NCBI RefSeq assembly: GCF_003061515.1
Contig: NZ_CP028924.1
Location: 1,798,001 to 1,862,000 of the forward strand
Length of the DNA: 64,000 nucleotides
Direction: 5' to 3'
From: Colwellia sp. Arc7-D
Lineage (GTDB): Bacteria > Pseudomonadota > Gammaproteobacteria > Enterobacterales > Alteromonadaceae
A program made the translations under genes and the position numbers. A model generated the notes under the pieces. The model saw nothing but the letters and a program-made list of their open reading frames with translations. It searched no databases and was not told where the DNA came from. Positions 26,380 to 35,549 of this stretch are shown piece by piece (the first letter of the stretch is position 1; each line of letters opens with the position of its first letter).

Positions 26380-27465
26380 ATGAATCGCAAGATATTTTAT
26401 TTTTCATTATTAAGTGTTGCAGTTGCTAGCTGCAGTACAGTAAATAATAAACAAGCAGTGGGCGATTTTGAATACGCGAAGCATAAAGAAGTATCGTCGT
26501 TAAAAATACCTGCAGGATTAGCTAAGCCTAAAAAAGCTGATACTTACTTTGTTACTGATGAAATAAACCATGAAGGTCCAATTGGATCTGATGTAGATGT
26601 TCGCGCACCATCACTTGTATTGCCTGTTGCAGCGTCAACTAGAACAGAAAATACTACATCAGCATCTAAGGTTTGGTTCGATCAAGTACTTGATGATGAA
26701 GACTTACGCGCTTTTATTATAAAAGCATTAAAAGGTCAATTAGCATCCGATAATGTTGATTTAACACAAATAGACGAAGATGGTTTTGTTTTCGAATCAG
26801 ATTGGTATCACAAAGAAGTAGAAGAAGGTTCATGGCTATTTAAAGAGATAACTATCTCGGAAAGTATTAAATATCGCTATTTGCTTGAAAGTAAATCACA
26901 CGGACGAAGTGTTGCGCTAGTTGTTGAATTACTTGATTATATGAAAACAGATAAAGCTGGCGGCACTAAACGTATTGATATTATTGATCAACAACGTGCT
27001 GAAATGAATATGCTTAATGAAGTTATTGCACAAGTAGATTTTCAATACCGATTAAAGCAACAAGAAAACCGTTTATTACGTGCTAATCATAAATTTGTTA
27101 GTTTAGGTGAGAACGTTTCTGGCGAATCTGCTTATATTGTTGAAATTGATGAAGATTTATTGTGGTCTAATTTACCGCTGTTTTTTGAAGATCATGGTTT
27201 TACCATTAAAGATCTTAACGAATCAACTAAAATTTACTACGTTGATTATGTTAAACCTGAAGTGAGCTTTTGGGATAGCATATGGGGCGAGACTAAGCCT
27301 ACTTTGGATTTACCTAACGGTAAGTATCAATTTCAGGTAGAAAAAATGGCTGCAAAATCAGTTGTTACTATATTTGATAGTGAAGGTAATACCTTACCAG
27401 ATGCTACATTAGATAAAATATTTGACGTAATGGAAGCAGGGTTATCATTTAAAGACGCATTTTAA
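26380..27465 (+). CDS. bamC: outer membrane assembly lipoprotein BamC
   Basis: BamC is the lipoprotein subunit of the BAM complex that inserts beta-barrel proteins. It has 361 residues with signal peptide and lipobox ending AVASC (Cys18 from this start). Next comes the unstructured N-terminal arm that contacts BamD (KHKEVSSLKIPAGLAKPKK), and two helix-grip domains. ATG 26380 is chosen because GGAG (26371-26374) is five bases before it; a GTG two codons earlier overlaps that site. It is a single gene ending in a strong hairpin. Confidence 0.92.
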   Translation: MNRKIFYFSLLSVAVASCSTVNNKQAVGDFEYAKHKEVSSLKIPAGLAKPKKADTYFVTDEINHEGPIGSDVDVRAPSLVLPVAASTRTENTTSASKVWFDQVLDDEDLRAFIIKALKGQLASDNVDLTQIDEDGFVFESDWYHKEVEEGSWLFKEITISESIKYRYLLESKSHGRSVALVVELLDYMKTDKAGGTKRIDIIDQQRAEMNMLNEVIAQVDFQYRLKQQENRLLRANHKFVSLGENVSGESAYIVEIDEDLLWSNLPLFFEDHGFTIKDLNESTKIYYVDYVKPEVSFWDSIWGETKPTLDLPNGKYQFQVEKMAAKSVVTIFDSEGNTLPDATLDKIFDVMEAGLSFKDAF

Positions 27466-27502
27466 TGATTCTTATGATCATCTCTACCGTTAGTATTTAA
27501 AT

Positions 27503-27533
27503 AAAAAACTCCGTTAATCGGAGTTTTTTGTTT
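27503..27533. terminator. bidirectional terminator after bamC
   Basis: AAAAAACTCCG (27503-27513) pairs with CGGAGTTTTTT (27519-27529) around a 5-base loop. The 3' arm also forms the last codons and stop (27514) of the convergent small membrane protein gene, so the two genes share this structure. Confidence 0.9.
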
Positions 27534-27744
27534 TATGGGCTAAATCATTTTCCTTGGTAACTGTCGGCATTTTATGAGGTGATTTTTGTGTTCTTGGTAT
27601 GGTTTCTTTTAAATCGTTTAAACTTTTTTTGCGTAAAGGCGTTTTTGCACTTTTTTGAAAGGTACTTAAATTACCAATTAATACGACTAATGCGATAATG
27701 ACAATAGTGGGTGCAACCCAAGCTTCAGTTAATATGCTGACCAT
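27514..27744 (-). CDS. small single-helix membrane protein (DUF2897-like)
   Basis: The protein has 76 residues with one N-terminal membrane helix (ILTEAWVAPTIVIIALVVLIGNL), then a basic, Lys/Thr-rich cytoplasmic tail. The layout and the motif IGNLSTFQKSAKTPL resemble DUF2897, a short family of Alteromonadales and Vibrionales; I hold this assignment only loosely. GGAG lies nine bases before the ATG. The C-terminal tail (HKTKNSD) is encoded in the bamC terminator stem. Confidence 0.6.
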   Translation of the reverse strand: MVSILTEAWVAPTIVIIALVVLIGNLSTFQKSAKTPLRKKSLNDLKETIPRTQKSPHKMPTVTKENDLAHKTKNSD

Positions 27745-27855
27745 AATGTAGTACTCCGAATATAGGTAAAAGCCAATTTCATGGTTACTGCTAAGAAGTT
27801 GGCTATTTTAAATTATTATTTAGACAATATTTTCACGATAAATTATTTATCGTTA

Positions 27856-28542
27856 TTAAACCTCAGCTATGTTGACGATATAACGTCGATAAAGCTCAGG
27901 TAATAACTTCAGCAGCAAAGCTTTCCCCTGAATATCAGCATTTGATAATGCTTTAGCTAAAGTGCTTTCTGTATATAACGCTTGGTATTGTTGAGATAAT
28001 GGCATGTATGAAAGATGCCAAGGCTCTTGAGCAACACCACCTCGAAACTTATCATAGGGTAAAAAGAAGCCAAACTCTTTTGCATGTTCTGCAAGCCATA
28101 CGCTTAAAGGATAAAAGTGCCCGGAAGTTTGATATTCCCAAGGCTCTAGTGCTAAAGATTGTCCTTGCGGTAATAAGTTTTTTGCATAAACATCAATATC
28201 ACAACCCCAATGGTGACGACTGCCACCAGGTAATGCAGAGAATAGCATAATAGCGTGTATTTTTTCTCGTTCACTGAGTTGATCAACCGCTAATATTTCA
28301 TTCGCGTCATTTTTTATTGCTGTAACACCAGAAAACTTATTTTGCCAAATTAACAGTTGCCTATCAAAGCTGCGAAAACCACTGGCTATTGCAAGCTCAA
28401 TACCTGCGGTTTTAGCCGCGATTTTTAGTTGCTCGAATGCTGACAACATTTCATGATGTATGCCGATATTGCTAGTTAACCAGTGAATATGATGTTCAGT
28501 TTTACCTGTTAATATTAACTCAAGCTCACTCATTTTAGGCAT
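27856..28542 (-). CDS. M15 (VanY-type) D-alanyl-D-alanine carboxypeptidase-like protein
   Basis: A zinc peptidase of 228 residues acting on peptidoglycan stem peptides. The zinc site [11 protein letters not shown] gives His110 and Asp117 at VanX-like spacing; EPWH gives catalytic Glu173 and ligand His176. [11 protein letters not shown] is the conserved substrate loop. No signal peptide is visible, so a cytoplasmic recycling role is possible. Two starts compete: 28542 overlaps the dapE stop by eight bases, while MSELELI at 28533 follows it directly. It is the last gene of ACT-yffB-dapE-M15. Confidence 0.85.
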   Translation of the reverse strand: MPKMSELELILTGKTEHHIHWLTSNIGIHHEMLSAFEQLKIAAKTAGIELAIASGFRSFDRQLLIWQNKFSGVTAIKNDANEILAVDQLSEREKIHAIMLFSALPGGSRHHWGCDIDVYAKNLLPQGQSLALEPWEYQTSGHFYPLSVWLAEHAKEFGFFLPYDKFRGGVAQEPWHLSYMPLSQQYQALYTESTLAKALSNADIQGKALLLKLLPELYRRYIVNIAEV

Positions 28543-29683
28543 GGTCGGTTAATGCGTTGATCAAGGTTTGATAGTAAACGTCAGTTAACAAAATTAGATC
28601 CTGAACCGCTACACTTTCATTAACTTGATGAATCGTAGCATTACAAGGACCAAGCTCGATAACTTGTGCGCCTGTTGGTGCAATAAACCTTCCGTCTGAT
28701 GTACCGCCACTGGTGGATAGTTCTGGTGTGATTTTACAGCATGTTTCAATAGCTTGAACGACAGAATCAACCAGTGTACTTGGCTCAGTAATAAAAGGTT
28801 GGCCGTTAAATACCCATTTAATGTCAAAATCAAGTTGATGCTGGTTTAGTAATGCCTCAACTTTATCAACAATCATGTCTGCTGTTAATTCTGTACTATA
28901 GCGTAAATTAAAGAGTGCAGTTAAATGACCCGGGACTACATTTGTTGCGCCAGTACCTGATTGTATATTCGATAATTGAAAGCTCGTAGGGGGAAAATAT
29001 TCATTACCATTATCCCAATGTTGCTTACTCAATGCATCTAATGCAGGCATGGCTTTATGAATAGGATTTATAACGTGTTCAGGGTAGGCTACATGTCCTT
29101 GTTTACCACGAATGGTTAATTCACCTGATATTGATCCCCGCCTGCCATTCTTAACAACGTCACCCAATTTACTGGTACTAGAAGGTTCACCAACGATACA
29201 GTAATCAATTTTTTCATTTCGCGCTTCAAGCGTATCTATAACACGGGTGGTACCGTTGATAAATGGACCTTCCTCATCACTGGTGATCAAAAATGCAATT
29301 GAACCTTTATGATCAGGGTAGTCAGCAACAAAACGTTCTGTAGCGACAATCATTGCGGCTAAACTTCCTTTCATATCTGCAGCCCCACGGCCATAAAGCA
29401 TGCCGTCAGCAATAACAGGATCAAAAGGTGGTGTATGCCAGCTGTCTAAATTGCCTGCCGGTACAACATCGGTGTGGCCAGCAAAGCAAAATACAGGGCC
29501 TGTGTTACCACGTCGAGACCACAAATTGGTGGTATCTTCAAATACCATGCTTTCATTATTAAAACCTAACTTGGCTAATCGCTGAGCCATGAGTTGCTGA
29601 CAACCAAAATCTTCTGGGGTAACAGAAGGGCGTTCGATCAACGCTTGCGCTAATGAGATGGTGGTATTATTGTGTTTTATCAT
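28535..29683 (-). CDS. dapE: succinyl-diaminopimelate desuccinylase DapE
   Basis: A dinuclear zinc hydrolase in lysine/diaminopimelate synthesis; the product feeds peptidoglycan. The 382 residues hold the zinc motifs [12 protein letters not shown] and [14 protein letters not shown], the catalytic Glu in [29 protein letters not shown], and the C-terminal His in [12 protein letters not shown]. It lies 12 bases after yffB and overlaps the downstream M15 peptidase gene, fitting a cell-wall-themed operon. yffB-dapE is conserved in gammaproteobacteria. Confidence 0.97.
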   Translation of the reverse strand: MIKHNNTTISLAQALIERPSVTPEDFGCQQLMAQRLAKLGFNNESMVFEDTTNLWSRRGNTGPVFCFAGHTDVVPAGNLDSWHTPPFDPVIADGMLYGRGAADMKGSLAAMIVATERFVADYPDHKGSIAFLITSDEEGPFINGTTRVIDTLEARNEKIDYCIVGEPSSTSKLGDVVKNGRRGSISGELTIRGKQGHVAYPEHVINPIHKAMPALDALSKQHWDNGNEYFPPTSFQLSNIQSGTGATNVVPGHLTALFNLRYSTELTADMIVDKVEALLNQHQLDFDIKWVFNGQPFITEPSTLVDSVVQAIETCCKITPELSTSGGTSDGRFIAPTGAQVIELGPCNATIHQVNESVAVQDLILLTDVYYQTLINALTDHA

Positions 29684-29695
29684 GAGAGCACCGTA

Positions 29696-30043
29696 TTACG
29701 AGCAAAAAGTTTCTTGATATTGGCTGTCTTTGAAGCCGACTAAAAATGCTTGGTTGTGCTTAATGAGCGGGCGCTTAACTAACGTAGGTTGCGCTAATAT
29801 ATTTTCAATCATAACTTCCTCAGTGAGGTTGTTTTTAATCTCATCAGAGAGGTTACGAAATGTAGTGCTGCGCTTATTTAACAGGGTTGTTAAATCTGCC
29901 AACGTTATAAACTCTTGTAACAACTCAGAACTTAAACCGTCGGTTTTAAAGTCGTGAAATTGATATGGGATATTTTCTTGCTCTAACCATTTTTTTGCTT
30001 TTTTTACGCTATCGCAGTTTTTAATGCCATAAAGTATTGTCAT
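29696..30043 (-). CDS. yffB: ArsC/Spx-family protein YffB
   Basis: A thioredoxin-fold protein of 115 residues with a single Cys10 in YGIKNCDSVKKAKKWL, followed by FHDFKTDGLSS. The C-terminal block LVKRPLIKHNQAFLVGF carries the conserved Arg-Pro pair. E. coli YffB resembles ArsC but its physiological substrate is not established. The gene is 12 bases upstream of dapE and 12 bases downstream of the ACT gene. Confidence 0.92.
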   Translation of the reverse strand: MTILYGIKNCDSVKKAKKWLEQENIPYQFHDFKTDGLSSELLQEFITLADLTTLLNKRSTTFRNLSDEIKNNLTEEVMIENILAQPTLVKRPLIKHNQAFLVGFKDSQYQETFCS

Positions 30044-30055
30044 TTTATTTCCTGA

Positions 30056-30436
30056 TTATATTACTTGATAATTATGTTTTATAAGTGCGTCAGTTGCAGC
30101 TTCAACGTTGTTTGATTTTACTAAAATGTAGTCAGTATCAAAAGTTGAAATTGTAAAAATACTGATTTTTTCGTTAGCCAAAACAGTTGATATATTTGAC
30201 ATAATACCTGTCAAACTAAAATCTAATGGACCAACTACTTCCAATGCTTGCCAACCGGGTTCTGTTTCTTCACTGTCAATTTCTATGTGTTCGGGTAATA
30301 CAATCGATATCTCATCATAAGTTTTAGCTAGAAAAAATATAGGTGCAGTAAATACAGCATCAGGGATCGAGCTTTCACGTTGCAAACTGTGAATTGTAAA
30401 CGTTTCAGTTAAGCGGCGCAGTGTCAAATTGCTCAT
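30056..30436 (-). CDS. ACT-domain protein
   Basis: The protein has 126 residues from ATG 30436; a longer frame opens at 30493, but the extension is not ACT-like. The pattern (AVFTAPIFFLAKTYDEISIVLPE, WQALEVVGPLDFSLTGIMSNISTVLANEKISIFTISTFDTDYILVKS) matches the CASTOR/aspartokinase-type ACT family, which binds amino acids. As first gene of an operon with dapE it could sense lysine or a related amino acid; that is inference. It has no clear Shine-Dalgarno. Confidence 0.8.
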   Translation of the reverse strand: MSNLTLRRLTETFTIHSLQRESSIPDAVFTAPIFFLAKTYDEISIVLPEHIEIDSEETEPGWQALEVVGPLDFSLTGIMSNISTVLANEKISIFTISTFDTDYILVKSNNVEAATDALIKHNYQVI

Positions 30437-31209
30437 AAATATACTTTTGATTATGTAAATACTCGTATCATCACTATAACGCTTAATACACACGATCTCT
30501 AGCGGTTATAATAGCGTTGAGATCGACTCACTGCGCTTGTATATCTATGTGATTAACTGGTTAACCTGTACTTAGTCCTCATTAAACTGATTATTGAAGT
30601 CAAGTCATTATATTTAGATATCTAAATGAAGATATAAAGTGAATTAAATGCGTTATTTTTAATGCTTTGTAATTAATGATATCCACATAAGCTGTGGGTA
30701 TCATTGTGTACAACTATTGTTTAACTGCTTAGTGTATTGTTTTTAAAGGGTTTTATGGTACTGGTTAAAAAGTGACAGCTGTGATTTTAAAAGAAAAATT
30801 TTAGATAAGTTATTAAAATATCGAACTTGTCATCAAAGTATTAAAAGATCGTGCAATTAACATGGTAGATCATACTAATAACCTGCAATTTAACCAGAAG
30901 AGTTCAAAGATGCATGAATTGTAATCAATTTATTCTTTTGATTTATAACTTTTACTAACATACTAATAAAATAGTTAAAAGCCATTTATGACTAGATGTT
31001 TGATATCAATATAAACTTAATATAGAGCGTGGTTAACTGGTGCTAGTCGACTCATACGTGCTCAGAAATGTGCACTATTAAATACATGATTTAACCTCAC
31101 TATTATCAAATAATATTGACCACTAATCCTAATTTTTATTGGCTTGAGTTGTATTTTGGTAACAACTTTGTGCTATCTTTTAATTAACCTCTAATGTAGT
31201 GTGTGGTGT
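30437..31209. other. 770-base divergent intergenic region
   Basis: Between the ACT gene (minus) and yfbV (plus). Apart from the inverted repeat at 30675-30705, the sequence is AT-rich with no gene I can support. It must hold two promoters. Confidence 0.5.
30675..30705. repeat. 13-bp imperfect inverted repeat
   Basis: AATGATATCCACA (30675-30687), 5-base loop, TGTGGGTATCATT (30693-30705); one mismatch. Each arm also resembles a degenerate DnaA box (ATATCCACA). It is more likely an operator or a hairpin than a replication element. Confidence 0.35.
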
Positions 31210-31641
31210 ATGAAACTATCTTTTTTAGAAATTATATTGCTTGGTCGAAAATACATTAATTTGTGGCCAACGCGCACAGAACTTGGTGAGTATTTTGCTG
31301 ACTATCAAGCGGTTAAAGTTAGCCGTTTGGTTTGTAAAATAATGCCAGGGTTAGCGTTGTTTTGTTTTATTATGCAATTGTATTTTGGTTCTTGGTCTGT
31401 TTTACCCCAAGCACTTCTATACAGTTTATGTATTTTGAGTTTTCCATTACAAGCTTTGATATTTATGGGCATTAAAGCCGATAAATTTTTACCGCCAGGT
31501 TTGGCTAGTTGGTATAAGGAAAGTGTAGCGCGTGTAAATCAAAGTGGTGGCGATCTCAAGCTATCTACGCAACGTCCTCGCTACTTAGACCTGGCTCAGT
31601 TATTGAATTTAACTTTTCAAAATCGTTACAAAATGACTTAA
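31210..31641 (+). CDS. yfbV: YfbV-type membrane protein (UPF0208)
   Basis: YfbV (UPF0208, DUF412 type) in E. coli insulates the Ter macrodomain and sits in the inner membrane. The 143 residues start at ATG 31210; the GTG at 31201 would add three residues with no ribosome site. Two central helices (about 42-62 and 68-88) follow the conserved LGRKYINLWPTRTELGEYF. After them comes FLPPGLASWYKE, then a C-terminal YLDLAQLLNLTF. It is a single gene ending in a bidirectional hairpin. Confidence 0.9.
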   Translation: MKLSFLEIILLGRKYINLWPTRTELGEYFADYQAVKVSRLVCKIMPGLALFCFIMQLYFGSWSVLPQALLYSLCILSFPLQALIFMGIKADKFLPPGLASWYKESVARVNQSGGDLKLSTQRPRYLDLAQLLNLTFQNRYKMT

Positions 31642-31680
31642 GAATATGCTTGTGTAAACAGCGTTTTCATTTTCAATAGT

Positions 31681-31716
31681 AAGGCGATACCTTGATTGGG
31701 TATCGCCTTTTTTATT
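31681..31716. terminator. bidirectional terminator between yfbV and rlmA
   Basis: AAGGCGATACC (31681-31691) pairs with GGTATCGCCTT (31699-31709) followed by TTTTTATTTTTT. It sits between convergent genes. Confidence 0.9.
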
Positions 31717-31728
31717 TTTTAATTTTAA

Positions 31729-32562
31729 TTAATCTGATTTTTGATAAAGGCGAATTAGAAAGTCTGCCTGACAAGTAAAATTATCTTGATTTAATAAGTG
31801 CTGTTTTACTTTTTCACTGGCCTTAAATGCAAAGGGTGTCATAGACAATAAATTTAATGTGTCTTGACCCGTTTTTAAGTGCATTTGATAAGTGATATTC
31901 TCTTGGTGTACCAGTGTTAAATTTTCAATGGGTAACTTTTCAATATCATGCTCTTTAGCATCATCATAAATTTGCTGTTTTAATTGCATTAAATGTTGCT
32001 TAGCCGGTGTAACGGTTAACAAAAATCCACCAGGTGATAACACGCGCGTAAATTCATTTTCTAAAATCGGTGCATATACCGATACTATCCAAGAGAACAA
32101 ACTGTCTGCAAAAGGTAGCTTAGATAATGTCGCGACGCTAAAGTGACAATTTTTATACTTTTTACCGGCTTTTTTTATCGCTTCTTTGGCGATATCAACA
32201 CCGTAAACCGTATTTTCAGCATTTTTATGTTGATGAGTATAAAACCCTTCTCCACAACCTGCATCAAGAACAATTGCCGGCTTATTGGCATCTGCAGGCA
32301 TTTTTTCATGATATAAAGCGAGTAATCTATTCATTAGTGGCTGATAGTAGCCTTGCTCTAAAAGTGCCCGTCGAGCATTTACCATTGCCTTGTTATCACC
32401 CGGATTTTTTGAATGCTTAAATTGTACCGGTAGCAAATTTAAATAGTTCTCTTTTGCACAATCAAAGCTATGGTTATTTTCACAGCGAAATACCGCAGCT
32501 TGATTTAGCAGGGGTAAACTACATAACGGGCAAGCATAATGAGTTGGAGTCATAGTTATCAT
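31729..32562 (-). CDS. rlmA: 23S rRNA (guanine-N1)-methyltransferase RlmA
   Basis: RlmA methylates G745 of 23S rRNA. The 277 residues begin with a zinc ribbon (CPLC...CENNH near residues 11-31), then the family helix KENYLNLLPVQFKHSKNPGDNK. The SAM-binding motif is VLDAGCGEGFYTHQ and the post-motif region is SVYAPILENEFTRVLSPGGF. It lies 14 bases after the broken xthA on the same strand and may be co-transcribed. ATG at 32562 or 32553 could both start it. Confidence 0.92.
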   Translation of the reverse strand: MITMTPTHYACPLCSLPLLNQAAVFRCENNHSFDCAKENYLNLLPVQFKHSKNPGDNKAMVNARRALLEQGYYQPLMNRLLALYHEKMPADANKPAIVLDAGCGEGFYTHQHKNAENTVYGVDIAKEAIKKAGKKYKNCHFSVATLSKLPFADSLFSWIVSVYAPILENEFTRVLSPGGFLLTVTPAKQHLMQLKQQIYDDAKEHDIEKLPIENLTLVHQENITYQMHLKTGQDTLNLLSMTPFAFKASEKVKQHLLNQDNFTCQADFLIRLYQKSD

Positions 32563-32576
32563 TAAATTAAAGCTTT

Positions 32577-33385
32577 TTATTGACTAAATGTAGACCAAAT
32601 AGGCGCATGATCAGAAGGTTTTTCTATCCCTCTAAGCTCATAATCAACATCTGACTCTATACAACGCTCGGCAAGATTTTTAGTGGCGAGCACAACGTCA
32701 ATACGCAGTCCGCGATTATCATCAAAGCCGCGAGAGCGATAATCAAACCACGAATATCTTTCTTCACGAGTTGGGTGTAATGCCCTAAAAGTATCGGTAA
32801 AACCCCAGTTCATCAAGGTAGATAACCATTGTCTTTCTTCAGGTTGAAAGCTACATTTTCCAGTTTTCAACCAGCGTTTTTTATTAGGCTCTCCAATACC
32901 TATGTCTAAATCGGTCGGAGAAATATTAATATCACCCATAATTACAACGTTTTCATCAGGGGTATGGTGTTCATTTAAGTATTGCATTAAATCTTTATAA
33001 AACTGACGCTTATAAGGGTACTTTGTTTCATGTGCAATATTATCACCTTGGGGAAGTAACCATTTAATACCGTTACTTTTTCATCATTTTCATCAGTTGT
33101 TTGCACCATGATCATGCGTTTTTGAGCATCATCATCATCAGTAGGAAAACCTTTAATAACAATGTCGGCTGATTTCTTACACAGCATAGCAACACCATAA
33201 TGTGCCTTTTGGCCATGAAAATACACGTGATAGCCCATTGCTTCAACATCAGCTAGTGGGAAAGCTTCATCGTGAACTTTAATTTCCTGTAAGCCAATAA
33301 TATCGGGTTGATGCTTGTCTATAATCGCCTGTAGTTGATGTAAACGTGCACGAAGGCCATTAATATTAAAAGAGATGATTTTCAT
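32577..33385 (-). pseudogene. xthA: exodeoxyribonuclease III (XthA), interrupted by one frameshift
   Basis: Two minus-strand frames rebuild one ExoIII of about 269 residues (E. coli 268), the main AP endonuclease of base-excision repair. The upstream part starts [20 protein letters not shown] (ATG 33385) and has [11 protein letters not shown] with the metal Glu. It runs correctly to VTVLNGYFP. The rest, [20 protein letters not shown] through [32 protein letters not shown] and KPSDHAPIW, is in the next frame. One extra C in a four-C coding run (G run 33050-33053) restores it. The conserved sequence either side argues for a sequencing error or a very recent mutation. Confidence 0.88.
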
Positions 33386-33869
33386 TTTGACACTCAATAA
33401 TTATTTTTCGCTCATGCTACCAGAAGTTGGACATTATCAGTAGTGATATCGAGATGAAATTCAGTGAAGAATAAGACTGTTTAAGGTATGCATGCCTTTA
33501 TAATTAGGCACATTCAACGTACATTTTTTATGGTTGTGAAACACTTAAATTAGTGGAATACACTTTATTTTAATAACATTTATATTATCGCGTGATCTCC
33601 ACTTTTTACTCTACAATAATCCCTCCTTAGTTTGAACTATGGAAATACTTTGTTACTTAATTGTTAATCTTATGTTTAGCTAAATTATTTTTACCTCTGT
33701 TGTAGACTGCTACATTGCGCTATATTTGAATGATGTTAGTTATCCGCCTGAAGCTTATTACTCGTGCATTTACGAAATGTTTTTTTTAGTATATTTAAGG
33801 CTTTGTTGTTGGTAGTTTAAAAAACATAAAATATAACAAGAAGTTAAAATAAAAAAAGAGGGATTGGAA
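33386..33869. other. 480-base intergenic region before the tldD-like operon
   Basis: AT-rich divergent space between xthA (minus) and the tldD-like gene (plus). No RNA gene, strong hairpin or small ORF stands out. It should contain the promoter of the eight-gene cluster. Confidence 0.5.
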
Positions 33870-35498
33870 ATGCAAAGACGTGATTTTATTAAACTTACTG
33901 GCGTTGGTGCTGGTGGGTTAATGTTGCCGATGTCTGGCTTAGCGGTATCGGCAGATCAATTGCTAGATAAACCTATGGATGTCGCTTATAAGAAAAAACT
34001 GGCTGACATTGCTTTAAATGCTGCAAAAGCAAAGGGTGCTTCTTATGCTGATGCGCGCATTGGCCGTTATCTCAATCAGTTTGTTACGACACAAGAGACT
34101 CGCGTTGATAACATTGTTAATACTGAATCAGCAGGTATAGGTATTCGTGTAATTGCCAATGGTACTTGGGGTTTCGCATCTACTTCAAATATGACTCCAG
34201 ATAGTGTCGCTAAAACTGCAGAAAAAGCAGTGACTGTTGCCATAGCTAATTCAAAATTCCAAACGGTTCCAGTGCAACTTGCACCGGTAAAAGGTGTTGG
34301 TGATGTTAGCTGGAATACCCCCATTAAAAAGAATGCTCTCGAAATCCCAATTAAAGATAAAGTTGATTTGTTGCTGTCGGTAAATGATGCCGCTATGTCC
34401 AACGGGGCTAACTATATTACTTCTATTTTGTTTTTAGTGAATGAACAAAAATACTTTGCTTCTACCGATGGTTCTTACATAGATCAAGACGTACATCGAT
34501 TATGGGCACCATTTTTTGCTACAGCGGTTGGTAAAGAAGGCTTTAAGCAACGCACTGGTTTGGGTAATCCTGTGGGCATGGGCTTTGAGTACTTAGATGG
34601 TAAAGAAGAAGACAAAGTACGCATATTAGGTGCTAACGTTGGTTATAAAAACTCTTACGATATGCTTGAAGATGCAACTGCAGCAGGTAAACAACTGCAA
34701 GCTAAGTTAAAAGCTAAATCAGTTGAACCCGGTAAATATGACTTAGTATTAGATCCTGCCCACTTAATGCTAACTATTCATGAGTCTGTAGGACATCCAT
34801 TAGAGCTTGACCGAGTATTAGGTTATGAAGCTAACTTCGCAGGCACCAGTTTTGCAACTTTAGATAAATGGAAGAGTGGTAAATTTAATTATGGCTCTGA
34901 TATTGTTAATTTATTTGCCGATAAAACCCAACCATACTCATTAGGTAATGTTGGCTATGATGACGAAGGTGTTAAAACAAAAGAGTGGGATTTAGTTAAA
35001 GACGGCACTTTGGTTAACTATCAAGCCATTCGTGATCAAGTGCATATGATTGATCAAAAAGAATCTCACGGTTGTTGTTATTCACAAAGTTGGCGTGATG
35101 TTCAATTTCAACGTATGCCTAATGTTTCCTTAAAACCAAATGATAAAGATTTATCAGCTGACGATGTTATAAAAGACGTTGAAAATGGTATTTATATTGC
35201 TGGTCGTGGTTCATTTTCGATTGACCAACAGCGTTATAACTTTCAATTTGGAGGTCAATTATTTTTTGAAATCAAGAACGGTAAAATTACTGAGCAGATT
35301 GAAGATGTTGCTTATCAATCAAATACCCAACAGTTTTGGAATAGCTGTACACAAATGGCGGGTAAATCTGATTATCGCATAGGCGGGTCATTTTTTGATG
35401 GTAAAGGTCAGCCTTCTCAAGTTAGTGCAGTTTCTCATGGTTGTCCAACAACAAGATTTAATAATATCAACGTGATAAATACCGCTCGTAAGGTTTAA
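33870..35498 (+). CDS. Tat-exported TldD-family metallopeptidase
   Basis: A TldD/PmbA-type zinc metallopeptidase of 542 residues, longer than E. coli TldD (481). The N-terminus is a Tat signal (QRRDFIKLTGVGAGGLMLPM) with the RR-x-F-x-K motif. The zinc motif HESVGH (His304, Glu305, His309) is the HExxxH of TldD. ATG 33870 follows GAGGG; a TTG two codons upstream also opens the frame. E. coli TldD is cytoplasmic and pairs with PmbA/TldE to cut peptides such as microcin B17 and CcdA. This paralogue is exported, which is unusual. It is the first gene of the eight-gene unit. Confidence 0.85.
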   Translation: MQRRDFIKLTGVGAGGLMLPMSGLAVSADQLLDKPMDVAYKKKLADIALNAAKAKGASYADARIGRYLNQFVTTQETRVDNIVNTESAGIGIRVIANGTWGFASTSNMTPDSVAKTAEKAVTVAIANSKFQTVPVQLAPVKGVGDVSWNTPIKKNALEIPIKDKVDLLLSVNDAAMSNGANYITSILFLVNEQKYFASTDGSYIDQDVHRLWAPFFATAVGKEGFKQRTGLGNPVGMGFEYLDGKEEDKVRILGANVGYKNSYDMLEDATAAGKQLQAKLKAKSVEPGKYDLVLDPAHLMLTIHESVGHPLELDRVLGYEANFAGTSFATLDKWKSGKFNYGSDIVNLFADKTQPYSLGNVGYDDEGVKTKEWDLVKDGTLVNYQAIRDQVHMIDQKESHGCCYSQSWRDVQFQRMPNVSLKPNDKDLSADDVIKDVENGIYIAGRGSFSIDQQRYNFQFGGQLFFEIKNGKITEQIEDVAYQSNTQQFWNSCTQMAGKSDYRIGGSFFDGKGQPSQVSAVSHGCPTTRFNNINVINTARKV

Positions 35499-35549
35499 TT
35501 TTACCTATATTTGACGATAAAAATAAAGAATAAAAGGAAGCATAGCGTC

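Noticed and set aside
30675-30705. Pair of DnaA boxes or replication origin
   Set aside because: Both arms deviate from TTATCCACA, there is no cluster of boxes and no dnaA/gidA context.
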